A stretch of 64,000 nucleotides of DNA from Oceanospirillaceae bacterium (GCA_015665455.1 JADFAD010000013.1:1-64000); one strand, 5' to 3'. Positions 50,849 to 60,416 are shown, numbered from the stretch's first letter. Numbers and translations: made by a program. Notes: generated from the letters alone by a model not told the origin.

Positions 50849-53344
50849 CTACTCTTCTTGGCACCCAGGTTTAATATTCAGCCACTTCTCTAGCATGGAC
50901 TTAACTTCATCATATTGAATCGGCTTAGAGAGATAGTCATCCATTCCAACGGCTAAACACTTTTCTCGATCACCTTTCATCGCATTCGCAGTCATGGCAA
51001 CAATGGTAACCTGAGGATTCAGCACCTCCACCTTTCCGGAGCGAATCTGTTGAGTCGCCTTGTAACCATCCATCACGGGCATTTGACAATCCATAAACAC
51101 TAATTCAAAGGGATTTTCCCTGTCATTTTTTAACTTTTCAATTGCCTCCAGGCCATTCCCTACGATTTCTACATCAACCCCAAAAGCACTTAAAATACCC
51201 TCTGCGACTTGCTGATTAATGAAGTTATCTTCAACCAATAAAACCCGAGCAGGTCGATTAGCCTCTCCCGTCATTGTCCTCTGCAATGAGTAATGAGTGA
51301 TCAACGCTTTTGGCCTATCAGAAGCTTTGGATTCATCCAAAACCAAATTAAGTCCATCATGCAAATCCGACATCGCAACCGGTTTTGGGAAAAAAGCATC
51401 GAAGCCCAGTGCCTGAAACGTATCAGTATCGCCTCGATCAGCGATCGAAGTCATCATTATTAGCTTCATACGATCAAATTGAGGATTGGATCGTATTATC
51501 TGGCCCAGTTCCTTTCCATCCATCTCAGGCATTTGCATGTCTAATATTGCTACATCAAATGGCAATACCTCTGAATCGTTCAGTATACCCAGCGCTGTTT
51601 TAGCATCTTCCGCTTCCTCTACGACGGCGCCCCATGCACCTAACTGCCCACGAAGTACCTCTCGATTGGTACTATTATCATCTACTATTAGTATTCTATG
51701 ATTGGCAATGTCCATTGTGGGGATATTTTGGTGGGCTAACTCACTTTTCTGTAATAATAAATCGAAAGTAAATGTACTCCCCTCCCCTTTGATACTGTCT
51801 GCATTGATGCTCCCTCCCATTAATACACAAAGCTGCTTAACAATCGACAATCCCAACCCTGTACCACCATATTTACGGGTCGTAGACGCATCTTCTTGAG
51901 TGAAGGCATTAAATAATTCATCAATCCGTTCTGATGAAATGCCTATGCCTGTATCCGACACTTGGCCTATCAATCGATACTCGGTGCCTTCCTCCTCAGA
52001 AGGCTCTAACCGCATTCGAATAATAATTTCACCTTTCTCTGTGAACTTAATTGCATTATTGACAAGATTGCTCAAAATCTGCCGTAAACGTCCTGGATCC
52101 CCCTTAACCATGCTCGTTTGAATTGAAGACATATCAAGAATGAACTCGAGCCCTTTTTCCTGTGCGCGATAACCCAAGGCCTGACTAAGTTCATTAAGTT
52201 GAGCCCCCAAATTAAAATCAACAGTTTCAATTTCCAGTTTACCCGCCTCTATTTTCGAGAAATCCAAAATATCATTAATGACGTTTAATAAAGAATCGGC
52301 ACTGAATAAAGCCAAGTTGGCACAGTGCTTAGGTTGCTCCGCTAATTCAGAACGCAGTAACAACCCCAACATACCAATAACACCATTCATGGGGGTGCGT
52401 ATTTCATGACTCATGTTCGCGAGAAATTCGGATTTAAACTGACTTGAACGCGCTAATTCCTCGGCTTTCGTCTCTAACTCACTATGAGCGCTAGACAAGC
52501 GTTGATGAAACTCTTCAGCCTCTGATCTTGCCTGCAACAAAGAAACCGTCATGTCATTAAATGTGTTCGCTAACTCACCCAATTCATCGTTGCTCTCTTT
52601 CTGAATGGTGACACTCAACTCACCAGAGGCCACCAACTTGGTCGCGGCAATCAAACGTTTTAACGGGAGCAAGACGGATTGCATTAACAAAACAGAGGAT
52701 ATCATGAGAAAAACGATGCCAAATACAGGCAACACAAACGTACCAATTACGATAGAAACATTGGCTGACTCTTTAGCTGCGACTTCCCTTCGCTGCATTA
52801 ATTTTTCTTCAACGGCGATAAAGCCCAGTAACTGGCCTCGTATATCATCCATGATACGTTTACCCGTTTCGGCTTCTATCAACTGAATCACGTCCGTCAT
52901 TTTTTCAGCCTGACCTTGATTTACCAGCCGCCGAGTATGAATCTCCGGTTTTGCGGCTTTTTCAATCCAACGAGACGCTGTATCCTCAATATTTATCAAT
53001 CGACGGACTTGAGGAGGATTGTCACTGACTAAGGTTTTTAGGCTTTGGACTTCATCGTCCCACTGCAAAAGCGCGGCATCATAAGGCTCAAGAAAATTTT
53101 CTTTACCGGTTATTAGAAAGCCTCGTTCACCGGTTTCCATATCAATCATCAACTTTTCCAGTAAATGAGCTCTGCCTATCACTTCGTGGGTGTGCCTAAC
53201 CCAGCTTGAAGTGTCTAAAGAAGACTGAATGTGTCGATAATTAAATACGGCTAAAAAGACGATTAATAGAACAGGAAGCAGAAAACCAATGAGAACCTTA
53301 CTTTTAAATTTCAATTTAAACAAAAAGTTCATTCCCACATTCAT
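50849..53344 (-). CDS. Hybrid sensor histidine kinase (CHASE3-HAMP-HisKA-HATPase-REC-REC)
   Basis: 831 residues. An N-terminal transmembrane segment (15-35) and CHASE3-like periplasmic domain (about 40-190; [23 protein letters not shown]) are followed by a second membrane segment (196-222) and HAMP. HisKA has [16 protein letters not shown] with the phosphorylated His313; HATPase_c has [16 protein letters not shown] and GGTGLGLSI. Two receiver domains follow: the first with D602 ([10 protein letters not shown]), the second with D752 ([10 protein letters not shown]). No HPt domain is present, so a separate HPt protein must pass the phosphate on. The start may be M5. No response regulator gene is adjacent. 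Confidence 0.94.
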   Translation of the reverse strand: MNVGMNFLFKLKFKSKVLIGFLLPVLLIVFLAVFNYRHIQSSLDTSSWVRHTHEVIGRAHLLEKLMIDMETGERGFLITGKENFLEPYDAALLQWDDEVQSLKTLVSDNPPQVRRLINIEDTASRWIEKAAKPEIHTRRLVNQGQAEKMTDVIQLIEAETGKRIMDDIRGQLLGFIAVEEKLMQRREVAAKESANVSIVIGTFVLPVFGIVFLMISSVLLMQSVLLPLKRLIAATKLVASGELSVTIQKESNDELGELANTFNDMTVSLLQARSEAEEFHQRLSSAHSELETKAEELARSSQFKSEFLANMSHEIRTPMNGVIGMLGLLLRSELAEQPKHCANLALFSADSLLNVINDILDFSKIEAGKLEIETVDFNLGAQLNELSQALGYRAQEKGLEFILDMSSIQTSMVKGDPGRLRQILSNLVNNAIKFTEKGEIIIRMRLEPSEEEGTEYRLIGQVSDTGIGISSERIDELFNAFTQEDASTTRKYGGTGLGLSIVKQLCVLMGGSINADSIKGEGSTFTFDLLLQKSELAHQNIPTMDIANHRILIVDDNSTNREVLRGQLGAWGAVVEEAEDAKTALGILNDSEVLPFDVAILDMQMPEMDGKELGQIIRSNPQFDRMKLIMMTSIADRGDTDTFQALGFDAFFPKPVAMSDLHDGLNLVLDESKASDRPKALITHYSLQRTMTGEANRPARVLLVEDNFINQQVAEGILSAFGVDVEIVGNGLEAIEKLKNDRENPFELVFMDCQMPVMDGYKATQQIRSGKVEVLNPQVTIVAMTANAMKGDREKCLAVGMDDYLSKPIQYDEVKSMLEKWLNIKPGCQEE

Positions 53345-53454
53345 TCCCTGATTCCCGCTCAGTTCAATTGTAATTGTTTATATTAGTCTATAACGCCATA
53401 TATTGAGTAGGTGTGAGGCGCAACGATTTAGCGGATGTCAAATCACCCAATTAA

Positions 53455-53664
53455 AGCCTTCTGAAATCAGCAAACGGGAAAAGAGTTAAACCTTATAAAA
53501 CCCCGCCGTTTGCAATCATCACGTCTACAGGCCACGGTTCAGGCGTTGCACAAATGCCATTCGGAGTAACAACCGCCCGTTTTTTTGTAAACCTGAAACA
53601 AAAAGATATGGGTATCACCAACATGCTCAAAATGTATCAAACCGTACCGGATACAATGATTTAA
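53455..53664 (+). pseudogene. C-terminal remnant of an FAD-dependent (DAO-like) oxidoreductase
   Basis: A 69-codon open stretch with no start codon. It reads PPFAIITSTGHGSGVAQM then PFGVTTARFFVNLKQKDM, which resembles the final FAD-contact region of DAO-fold oxidoreductases (G-x-x-G-S-G-V-A-x-M-P). Nothing before it continues the protein. It stands in the 347-bp gap between the kinase and LysR genes, suggesting a gene that has decayed. Confidence 0.4.
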
Positions 53665-53691
53665 CAGGCACTATCTAAAAAGAGTGTTTAC

Positions 53692-54657
53692 TTAGCCCTC
53701 TACATTCACCTTACACCCCTGCTGACAAAGATGGTGATCAGGCCCAAATTGGAAGTATTCTTTTTTACTTAATAGATACTCAAGAATCGCTTCCAACCGT
53801 TTGGGCTTATTCAACCCCGGTCGATAGACTAAATAAATGGGCATCAACACCGCATGCCAATCCGGCAAGATTCTGACCAACTCCCCCTGTTTCAGCTCAC
53901 ACACCATGTTATTCACTGGAATTTGAGCGATGCCTAACCCTTCAACCGTCGCTCGTTTTATCGCGTCTATACTTCCGCAATAGAAATTACTAGAAACCTC
54001 GATAGATACCGACTTATCGCCTGAAATCAAAGTCCAAGGAACAACATCCGGATTGTACTGAAATCTAAGGCAATTATGATGAGTCAGATCTTCAGGCAGT
54101 TGAGGAATACCATGCTCTTCAAGATATTTAGGGCTGGCAACCAATACTCGAGTGCTATAGCCAATTTCTTTCGCTACCAAGCGATCATCCACCACTTGCC
54201 CAACCCGAATCGCAAGATCAATGCCTTGAACAAAAAGATCATCAAACGCATAAGACAAATCAAGGGAGATCTGCGCTTTAGGCCACTGTTTTAAAAACTC
54301 AGGAAATATGTCCTGTGATAAATTCGCCCCCATGGCTGGAGGGGCTGAAATACGAATAAGCCCTTGCACCTGCTGCTGAATTTCACGTACATCCTCACTC
54401 AGCGATTTGAACTCTTCCACCAAATGATCCGCTCTACTCAATACAACTTGGCCGGCTTCGGTGATTTGAATCTTACGCGTTGAACGCTCCAACAATTTGG
54501 CGTTGAGGTGATCCTCCAATTTAGAAATGGCTTTACTCACAGTGGATTTGGGTAAACCCATTTCATCCGCGCATTGAGTCAGGCTCAACAAACGGCAAGT
54601 CGTCACGAAGATTGATAAGGTTCTAAAATCAATAGTTTCTAAATTGCGAACAATCAC
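53692..54657 (-). CDS. LysR family transcriptional regulator
   Basis: 321 residues. DNA-binding domain: DFRTLSIFVTTCRLLSLTQCADEMGLPKSTVSKAISKLEDHLNAKLLERSTRKIQIT. The LysR effector domain follows (VQGLIRISAPPAMGANLSQDIFPEFL). It starts from GTG. It is divergent from the Old Yellow Enzyme gene at 54816, its likely target, across 158 bases. Effector probably an electrophile; inference. Confidence 0.93.
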   Translation of the reverse strand: MIVRNLETIDFRTLSIFVTTCRLLSLTQCADEMGLPKSTVSKAISKLEDHLNAKLLERSTRKIQITEAGQVVLSRADHLVEEFKSLSEDVREIQQQVQGLIRISAPPAMGANLSQDIFPEFLKQWPKAQISLDLSYAFDDLFVQGIDLAIRVGQVVDDRLVAKEIGYSTRVLVASPKYLEEHGIPQLPEDLTHHNCLRFQYNPDVVPWTLISGDKSVSIEVSSNFYCGSIDAIKRATVEGLGIAQIPVNNMVCELKQGELVRILPDWHAVLMPIYLVYRPGLNKPKRLEAILEYLLSKKEYFQFGPDHHLCQQGCKVNVEG

Positions 54658-54815
54658 TTTCTAATTCACCTATTGTTTCTTAATTATTGAAAGAATAATC
54701 TACACCCAACCAATTAACAATCGTTTCGATGCTTAAGAGCACTTATAGACAAGCGCTCTATAAACAGTCGTTCGAACAAACATAAAGTTTCATAATTTAA
54801 AATTGGAGTAATGAA

Positions 54816-55886
54816 ATGTCTGCTTCTTTAGACCTGTTTTCTGGCGTGCAATTAGGTGATGTTCAACTGGCTAATCGTGCAATCATGGCCCCTTTAACCC
54901 GAAGCCGAGCGGTGGACCATGTCCCGACCGACTTGATGGCTGAATACTATGCCCAGCGCGCAAATGCCGGTTTAATCATTGCTGAAGCTACTATGGTGGC
55001 GGAAGATGCCTCTGCGTTTATTAATGAGCCAGGTATCTATTCACAAGCGCAAATCGAAGGGTGGAAAAAAGTCACCGACGCCGTTCATGCCAAAGGCGGT
55101 AAAATCTTTTTACAGCTGTGGCACGGTGGTCGAGCCAGTCACCCGGATTTAAACGAAGGGAAAGTACCTGTTGCGGCAAGTGCCATTGCTATTCAAGATG
55201 AAGTTCATACGCTGGAAGGCAAGAAGCCTTACACAGTGCCAAGGGCCTTGGAAACGAATGAAGTAGCATCCATCGTTGAAGCCTTTAAACAAGGGGCGAT
55301 CAATGCAAAAGAAGCTGGGTTTGATGGCGTAGAAGTTCACGGTGCCAATGGCTATCTACTCGACAACTTCCTTCGTGATGGGTCTAACCAACGCGACGAC
55401 CAATACGGCGGCTCCATTGAAAACCGCGCTCGCTTGTTGTTTGACGTAATCGAAACCGTGATTGATGTTTGGGGCGCAGGAAAAGTAGGCGTTCGTACTT
55501 CGCCTCTGAATGGCTATAACAGCATGAAAGACAGTGACCCAGTCGGTTTAACACGCTGGTTGGCTGAAAACCTAAATCAATACAATCTTTCTTACTGGCA
55601 CGTAATGCGTGCAGATTTTCTGGGTGAACAACAAGCAGACGTGATGACGCCGGCACGAGAACTGTATCAAGGCAACTTAATGGGAAATATGGGATACAGT
55701 AAAGATGAAGCCTCTAGCGCCATTGCGGACACTCAACTGGACGTAGTTGCTTTTGGTGTTCCTTTCCTAGCAAACCCGGATTTGGTTGAACGCTTCAAAG
55801 CTGACGCACAACTGAATGAACCGAAGCCAGAAAGCTTCTACATGGGCGGCGCCGAAGGTTACACTGACTACCCAGCAATGGTGTAA
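54816..55886 (+). CDS. Old Yellow Enzyme family alkene reductase (NemA-like)
   Basis: 356 residues, FMN-binding TIM barrel. The signature stretches are LFSGVQLGDVQLANRAIMAPLTRSRA, LQLWHGGRASHPDL, GFDGVEVHGANGYLLDNFLRDGSNQRDDQYGGSIENRARLLFDVIETV (catalytic His and Asn in H-G-A-N) and VVAFGVPFLANPDLVERF. It reduces alpha,beta-unsaturated carbonyls, nitro compounds or N-ethylmaleimide with NAD(P)H. GGAG stands before the ATG. It is divergent from the LysR gene. A hairpin at 55911-55949 probably ends the transcript. Confidence 0.95.
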   Translation: MSASLDLFSGVQLGDVQLANRAIMAPLTRSRAVDHVPTDLMAEYYAQRANAGLIIAEATMVAEDASAFINEPGIYSQAQIEGWKKVTDAVHAKGGKIFLQLWHGGRASHPDLNEGKVPVAASAIAIQDEVHTLEGKKPYTVPRALETNEVASIVEAFKQGAINAKEAGFDGVEVHGANGYLLDNFLRDGSNQRDDQYGGSIENRARLLFDVIETVIDVWGAGKVGVRTSPLNGYNSMKDSDPVGLTRWLAENLNQYNLSYWHVMRADFLGEQQADVMTPARELYQGNLMGNMGYSKDEASSAIADTQLDVVAFGVPFLANPDLVERFKADAQLNEPKPESFYMGGAEGYTDYPAMV

Positions 55887-55910
55887 AGTAAGTAACTTAA
55901 AAACCTATCG

Positions 55911-55949
55911 CAACCAACCGATGAGCGCATACTGTTCAACGGTTGGTTG
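55911..55949. terminator. Hairpin between the OYE and MAPEG genes
   Basis: CAACCAACCG (55911-55920) and CGGTTGGTTG (55940-55949) form a perfect 10-bp stem with a 19-base loop, 24 bases past the OYE stop. No T run follows, so it is a weak or bidirectional terminator. Confidence 0.5.
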
Positions 55950-55989
55950 TCTGTTCACAAGACTGGCGTATTTCCTTATCTCTTAACAT

Positions 55990-56394
55990 CTAAAGCCACC
56001 CCAACACCCCGACAACGAATACGGCCATTAACCCAAGAAGGCTGACAACAAAAGAAATACTGCGAAGAAGCTTTAGATTTACATAATAAAAAAACATGTG
56101 AGCAACACGCCCCACCAGATAAACAATGGCGCTCATGTTTAACCAATCAGGATTAGCAGAGGATAAAATAGCAAAGCCTACAAACAGTATAAATATAGAT
56201 ACGCTTTCGTTGGTGTGAGAAAGCGCTTTCGATGCTCTAAAATGAAAATCACTGTGATCTGCAGATATTGGCTGACCAAGAATATCCTTTGCCTTAAGAC
56301 CGAAAATATCTACAACAATCAGTTGTAGGAATAGGGTTAAGCCTGCCAAACCAACCACTTGAATCGCAATGGTGTAAGGTTCAATAAAGTCCAT
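55990..56394 (-). CDS. MAPEG family membrane protein
   Basis: 134 residues with four transmembrane segments (about 10-28, 58-80, 85-102, 110-132). DFHFRASKALSHTNESVSIFILFVGFAIL contains the R-A-x-x-x-x-x-N-x-x-E signature of MAPEG. It is likely in the inner membrane and glutathione-related, although the reaction is unknown. It converges with the OYE gene, and a second MAPEG gene is found at 14429. Confidence 0.82.
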   Translation of the reverse strand: MDFIEPYTIAIQVVGLAGLTLFLQLIVVDIFGLKAKDILGQPISADHSDFHFRASKALSHTNESVSIFILFVGFAILSSANPDWLNMSAIVYLVGRVAHMFFYYVNLKLLRSISFVVSLLGLMAVFVVGVLGWL

Positions 56395-56500
56395 TAAAAA
56401 GCGCCTTATTAATATTAAGGAGATTACAAGCGAATAAGCCGTAACAGCCAGAGACGGCTGCTATGCGTCTTCACTAAACGCATTAATACACTCGATCAAT

Positions 56501-56857
56501 TTAAGCGTGATATGAATTACCTTCGATAAGTATTTGACCGTCTCGCTCTCTAAAGCCATAAATAAGAAGGCCGGGGTCTTGACGGTGCTCTAACGCCACT
56601 TTCCACAACACGATGACATGATCCGGGTTTCTATGAATCGTCACTAAATCCGCGATGGTGTGTTTGCCATAAGTATCGTAATTTTCTTCGATTTGTCGAT
56701 TAAACTCTTCCTCTGGAAAGTGTTCAGATGGGTTTTCATCAATAAAATACTGAATAAAATCGCGGTAGTTCTTATCATTCCATGCTTTCTCGGTGTGCTC
56801 TGCCAACGGCTGAACTAAATCGAGTATTTCCTTGTCACTCAGACCTTTAGATTCCAT
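56501..56857 (-). CDS. Hypothetical SnoaL-like protein
   Basis: 118 residues. The pattern of helices and strands (EILDLVQPLAEHTEKAWNDKNYRDFIQYFIDENPSEHFPEEEFNRQI, then LVTIHRNPDHVIVLWKVALEHRQDPGLLIYGFRERDGQILIEGNSYH) suggests a small NTF2-like fold, but the identity is uncertain. Soluble, no signal peptide. Starts near a GATAGAA sequence. Function unknown. Confidence 0.65.
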   Translation of the reverse strand: MESKGLSDKEILDLVQPLAEHTEKAWNDKNYRDFIQYFIDENPSEHFPEEEFNRQIEENYDTYGKHTIADLVTIHRNPDHVIVLWKVALEHRQDPGLLIYGFRERDGQILIEGNSYHA

Positions 56858-56998
56858 CGTTCTATCTCTATTTAATATGGGAAGGTTTAGGAAGTCAGTT
56901 CCTCATTTCTCAAAACACTAAAAATGACCGCCCCTAAATTTATTCACGAACCATTCTGCCCTGAGTTCGTTAGAACTTTCAATATATTAAAGACCTAC

Positions 56999-57199
56999 CT
57001 ATGCATCATCTCTTTTATTCGTTGACTTAGTAAAGCCACCGTCTGAATTGTCTTCAACCTCTGCGACGAAACCATTAATTAGCACGCCTGCTATTGTTAT
57101 CCCCCAAACTATGAAAAAGTTAAGATCCAAAAAGTAACTAACCACCCCCGAAATGATTGTTAGAACAGTAAAACTCATAAAAAAAGTTAGCCACTGCAC
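56999..57199 (-). CDS. Small two-helix membrane protein
   Basis: 66 residues, starting from GTG with AGGAAG upstream. Two hydrophobic segments (about 4-22 and 26-46) followed by an acidic tail (VAEVEDNSDGGFTKSTNKRDDA). I do not recognise the family. It lies 37 bases downstream of the TetR gene stop and may be its companion. Confidence 0.55.
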   Translation of the reverse strand: MQWLTFFMSFTVLTIISGVVSYFLDLNFFIVWGITIAGVLINGFVAEVEDNSDGGFTKSTNKRDDA

Positions 57200-57236
57200 C
57201 TGTTACTTCCTTGTCATTCTTTTGATGAAGCTTTAA

Positions 57237-57815
57237 CTATTCATCCAAGCCTTCGAGAAGATTGGTCACTAATGATATTAAGATATCCGTAACACTATTA
57301 ATATCTTCAGGCATGGAAAGCGCGGTTATGGAATAACCTTCAACGAACGGAATAATCATCGAAACTGATTTAGATAGCCCACTCTCAGAGTTCGCCACAG
57401 GTCTAAGTTTCTCAGACAAAATCACGACCATTTCTCGGTAGTACTGTTTTATATAATCATCGATAGCTTCGTTGCGCGTTGAAATAGCCCAGTACTCTCT
57501 AAATAACCGACACATTTCGGTGACTTCTAAACCGTGCCTTAAAAAGCTTTTTAATAACGCTTCAAGATCATCCTGCAATGCTTCTTGAGACTGTATAGCC
57601 TCCGTATTCCTTATTTCTTCAAGGCAAGATTGAAAATACCTATCTGCCATGGCCTTAAGCAGCACATCTTTATTTTTAAAATAATACTGTACGTTACTCA
57701 AAGACATATCCGCTAATGACGCAACTTTTCTCATCGTTACACCATAATCGCCTTCGTTCTTCAGCAGTCCTAAAGCGACATCCAGAACTTTTTCAGCCTT
57801 AGCGTTTTTCTTCAT
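57237..57815 (-). CDS. TetR family transcriptional regulator
   Basis: 192 residues. HTH: VLDVALGLLKNEGDYGVTMRKVASLADMSLSNVQYYFKNKDVLLKAMADRYF. The C-terminal domain is helical with ligand pocket. The AYTR-like R-K-V-A-S-L-A-D-M-S-L-S-N-V-Q-Y-Y-F motif is typical. It is divergent from the flavodoxin gene at 58094, and two TAGGTCA-N2-4-TGACCTA-like palindromes lie on the promoter between them. Confidence 0.93.
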   Translation of the reverse strand: MKKNAKAEKVLDVALGLLKNEGDYGVTMRKVASLADMSLSNVQYYFKNKDVLLKAMADRYFQSCLEEIRNTEAIQSQEALQDDLEALLKSFLRHGLEVTEMCRLFREYWAISTRNEAIDDYIKQYYREMVVILSEKLRPVANSESGLSKSVSMIIPFVEGYSITALSMPEDINSVTDILISLVTNLLEGLDE

Positions 57816-57897
57816 ACATACACTCTTACCGATAGAAATATATTCAATGTTAAAACAGTAACTTAACTATTTCTCAGAAATTTCTCTTAAATTACAT

Positions 57898-57952
57898 TTG
57901 ACAGAGTAGGTCAACCGACCTATATTCTCAAAAAATTAGGTCAGATGACCTA
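57898..57952 (+). promoter_or_regulatory. Sigma-70 promoter with two TetR-type operators
   Basis: -35 TTGACA (57898-57903), 17-bp spacer, -10 TATATT (57921-57926), a near-consensus promoter. TAGGTCAACCGACCTA (57907-57922) fills the spacer and TAGGTCAGATGACCTA (57937-57952) covers the start region; centres are 30 bp apart. The arms TAGGTC/GACCTA are perfect. Confidence 0.85.
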
Positions 57953-58076
57953 CACAAAAGAAAAGAACGAAGCACACCAATACAGGCCATTTCCGAATGG
58001 ATATTACCAAGCTGGCGTTCGTAAACTTCCTAACATTGTTGCGACCGAAGCACTGAAACAATTCAAATTGACATAA
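57945..58076 (+). CDS. Possible small ORF (43 aa) ahead of the flavodoxin-fold reductase gene
   Basis: A 43-codon frame starting at the ATG inside the second operator and ending 17 bases before the reductase gene. The sequence contains YRPFPNGYYQAGVRKLPN, IVATEALKQFKLT, which looks protein-like. It may be a leader peptide, a remnant or chance. It has no clear ribosome binding site. Confidence 0.3.
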   Translation: MTYTKEKNEAHQYRPFPNGYYQAGVRKLPNIVATEALKQFKLT

Positions 58077-58093
58077 GAGAGAAGAATACAAAT

Positions 58094-58693
58094 ATGAAAA
58101 TTTTAAACTTGGTCTTTCACCCAAACCTGAATGACTCTCGCGTAAACAAAACATGGAAAACCCAATTAGAAGAGTCAGGAAAAATCACAACAAGCCGAGA
58201 TATGTATGCTGAATACCCTGACTTTCAAATAGACATTGAAAAAGAACAAGCACTACTCAAAGAGCATGATCGCATTGTGTTTCAGTTTCCTTTGTATTGG
58301 TACTCCGTGCCTCCTCTTCTAAAAAAGTGGCTGGACGATGTACTCACGTATAACTTTGCCTATGGTTCTAAGGGCGACAAACTCAAAGGAAAAGACATGC
58401 AACTCATCGTGTCTGTAGGAGGCCATCAAAAGTTCTACTCTGGCTTTGACCTGTACGCAACACTCCCCGAGTTATTGAAGCCTTTTCAATTAACGGCAAA
58501 CTTAACGCAAATGAATTACCTTCACCCCGAATGGATGTACCGAGCGGACAGCGCAGAATTAGAAACCATCACAACACACGGCTCGAAAATTGCCAAATCT
58601 ATTAATGATCCCAAACGATCTAATGCTAGGCAGTACTTAAACGACAGCATGAGCTCTGAAATTGATGAAGTGTACAAAGAACTGGAGTTATAA
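58094..58693 (+). CDS. NAD(P)H-dependent flavodoxin-fold oxidoreductase (MdaB/KefF-like)
   Basis: 199 residues. MKILNLVFHPNLNDSRVNKTWKTQLEES, FQFPLYWYSVPPLLKKWLDDVLTYNFAYGSKGDKLKGKDMQLIVSVGGHQKFYS match the NAD(P)H:quinone reductase (KefF/YwrO/MdaB) group; FMN/FAD binding is by the F-P-L-Y-W-Y-S-x-P segment. It reduces quinones by two electrons in the cytoplasm. The strong TetR-controlled promoter at 57898-57952 drives it. Confidence 0.93.
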   Translation: MKILNLVFHPNLNDSRVNKTWKTQLEESGKITTSRDMYAEYPDFQIDIEKEQALLKEHDRIVFQFPLYWYSVPPLLKKWLDDVLTYNFAYGSKGDKLKGKDMQLIVSVGGHQKFYSGFDLYATLPELLKPFQLTANLTQMNYLHPEWMYRADSAELETITTHGSKIAKSINDPKRSNARQYLNDSMSSEIDEVYKELEL

Positions 58694-58730
58694 GACGCTA
58701 GTTGTATACCAATGCCTTCAATCAAAAAAT

Positions 58731-58759
58731 AAAAGCCAGCCCTTATGGGCTGGCTTTTT
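58731..58759. terminator. Bidirectional Rho-independent terminator
   Basis: AAAAGCCAGCCC (58731-58742), loop TTAT, GGGCTGGCTTTT (58747-58758) and further T. The symmetric A/T flanks allow it to stop both the plus-strand reductase and the minus-strand gene ending at 58813. Confidence 0.93.
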
Positions 58760-58812
58760 AGGGTTGGCGAAGTCGGTACTGAGGGTTAAACCGAATGCTA
58801 TAACAGCCCTTA

Positions 58813-59790
58813 TTATGAATTAGCCCCCTCAACTCGGTGCTTAATTAATGTAAGTACAGCGCTATGAAAGTCATCAAGTACAAAATCAGCCAGCCATTCC
58901 CCATACCAATTTAAATTGGTCGTCATCCGATACGTCGTACTTAGAGTCAGTGACGTTTGCCCATCGACTGTATCTAGGGAATAGAAACCAGAAAGAACAT
59001 CAAAATACTTATCCCCTACAACTATGTGCGTATCAAGTTCCGCTATTTTCATTGATTCTTGATCAACAAGAACATCATAAGCCAGCAACTCTTCGACCTT
59101 TATCTCAGATATAACCTCTTGAAAGTTAACCCCCTTTTCCCATTCTAGATCTCGGATACCTCCCACCGCTAAACTCGGTGTACGAGCAGATAGAGGCTTA
59201 GGAAGCCCAATAGAATGTGAAATATTCCAAGTTAATTCCTCTGGTTTTATATTCTTGATGTTGGGTATCGTTCCCCAAACCACATCTTTATCCGCATTAA
59301 TAATCACAGTATTCGTTACTGATTTTTGTATCGTTGGGGTCTCTATTGGCATTTCTAACGGGATGACTAAAAAAGGTAGCAATGCAAAGCAACTAGCAAC
59401 GCCTTGGTTCGTTTTATCGCAATAATGCCTTCTAACAACACCGCCAATAAAGCCACCCAATGAAGACAAAGGTAAACAGATGGGAAGTAACATGAGCACA
59501 CAAATTAACGTTTCAAGTGCAAAAAGCAGCGATATAAGAGACCAACCTATAATAGAAAGCCAGGGGGCATAAATGCGATACCGCCTATTATTTGCCTGAT
59601 CTTTTGTGGCAAAGAATACTGTAATTACGCCAACTGACACGGGCGTTGCAATAAGCATTGCCATAGAAACAAATTCAACAAATGCCAGAGAATATTTTTC
59701 ACCCAATGTAAAAATATAACCACAGACCAGTGCATAGACCGCACCAACCAAAAACCCACCTACCGAACCTCTATGCTTCAACTCATTCAT
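58813..59790 (-). CDS. Membrane protein with C-terminal SRPBCC-like domain
   Basis: 325 residues. Five or so membrane segments in the first ~160 residues (FLVGAVYALVCGYIF, FVSMAMLIATPVSVGVITVFF, LSIIGWSLISLLFALETLICVLMLLPICLPLSSLGGFIGGV, FALLPFLVIPLEM). The last ~155 residues (TVIINADKDVVWGTIPNIKNIKPEELTW, SGFYSLDTVDGQTSLTLSTTYRM) look like a START/SRPBCC ligand-binding fold placed in the periplasm or cytoplasm. The combination is unusual. It is upstream of none; SoxR follows upstream on the same strand after about 95 bases. Confidence 0.78.
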   Translation of the reverse strand: MNELKHRGSVGGFLVGAVYALVCGYIFTLGEKYSLAFVEFVSMAMLIATPVSVGVITVFFATKDQANNRRYRIYAPWLSIIGWSLISLLFALETLICVLMLLPICLPLSSLGGFIGGVVRRHYCDKTNQGVASCFALLPFLVIPLEMPIETPTIQKSVTNTVIINADKDVVWGTIPNIKNIKPEELTWNISHSIGLPKPLSARTPSLAVGGIRDLEWEKGVNFQEVISEIKVEELLAYDVLVDQESMKIAELDTHIVVGDKYFDVLSGFYSLDTVDGQTSLTLSTTYRMTTNLNWYGEWLADFVLDDFHSAVLTLIKHRVEGANS

Positions 59791-59884
59791 CCTTAATAGT
59801 TAAACTCAGCATCCCGCTTAGTTTGTACATGTGCCAACACTCGTTCCTACAATCTATTTGCAATCACGCATTCAATTAAATCAC

Positions 59885-60337
59885 TTAATCAAATAATAAA
59901 TGCGACCCTTCTCCTAAATCTGCCAATTTATCTTCTTCGTTATACAGCGGGCAAGCTGTTAACGATAAACAACCACAGCCAATACATGAACTGACATTGT
60001 CTCTCAATTGGGTTAACTGTTTGATACGTTGATCCAGCAACTGATGCCAATAAGCCGAGAGTAACGACCAATCGTCTTTGGTTGGCGTGCGTTCATCCGG
60101 CAACGAAGCAAAGGCTTGCTTGATTTGTTCCAAGGAAATCCCCAGCTTTTGTGCCGCTTTAATAATCGATACTCGCCTTAACACATCTCGCTTAAATCGC
60201 CTTTGATTGCCCGCATTCCGCCAACTATGAATCAACCCTTTTTGTTCGTAAAAATGCAAAGCCGATACCGCGACACCAGAGCGTTTCGCAACCTGCCCCA
60301 CGGAAAGAGCCACATGACCCTGATTCTTTTTGCTCAT
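59885..60337 (-). CDS. soxR: Redox-sensing transcriptional regulator SoxR
   Basis: 150 residues. MerR-type HTH: LSVGQVAKRSGVAVSALHFYEQKGLIHSWRNAGNQRRFKRDVLRRVSIIKAAQKLGISLEQI. The [2Fe-2S] cluster ligands are C118, C121, C123 and C129 (C-I-G-C-G-C-x5-C), as in E. coli SoxR. It senses redox-cycling compounds and activates target promoters with a 19-bp spacer. A near-perfect sox box lies in the divergent promoter of the FMN reductase gene at 60417, so the target is a direct effector gene, not soxS. Confidence 0.96.
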   Translation of the reverse strand: MSKKNQGHVALSVGQVAKRSGVAVSALHFYEQKGLIHSWRNAGNQRRFKRDVLRRVSIIKAAQKLGISLEQIKQAFASLPDERTPTKDDWSLLSAYWHQLLDQRIKQLTQLRDNVSSCIGCGCLSLTACPLYNEEDKLADLGEGSHLLFD

Positions 60338-60352
60338 TATTTAAAATTTCAT

Positions 60353-60383
60353 TTGACCTGAAGTTAACTTGAGGTTTTAAGCT
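60353..60383 (+). promoter_or_regulatory. SoxR box and 19-bp-spacer promoter of the FMN reductase gene
   Basis: -35 TTGACC (60353-60358), 19-bp spacer, -10 TAAGCT (60378-60383). The sox box CCTGAAGTTAACTTGAGG (60357-60374) matches the E. coli consensus CCTCAAGTTAACTTGAGG at 17 of 18 bases. Confidence 0.92.
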
Positions 60384-60416
60384 GTTTCCTCCAAAGAGTC
60401 AAGGAAGCAAAACACC

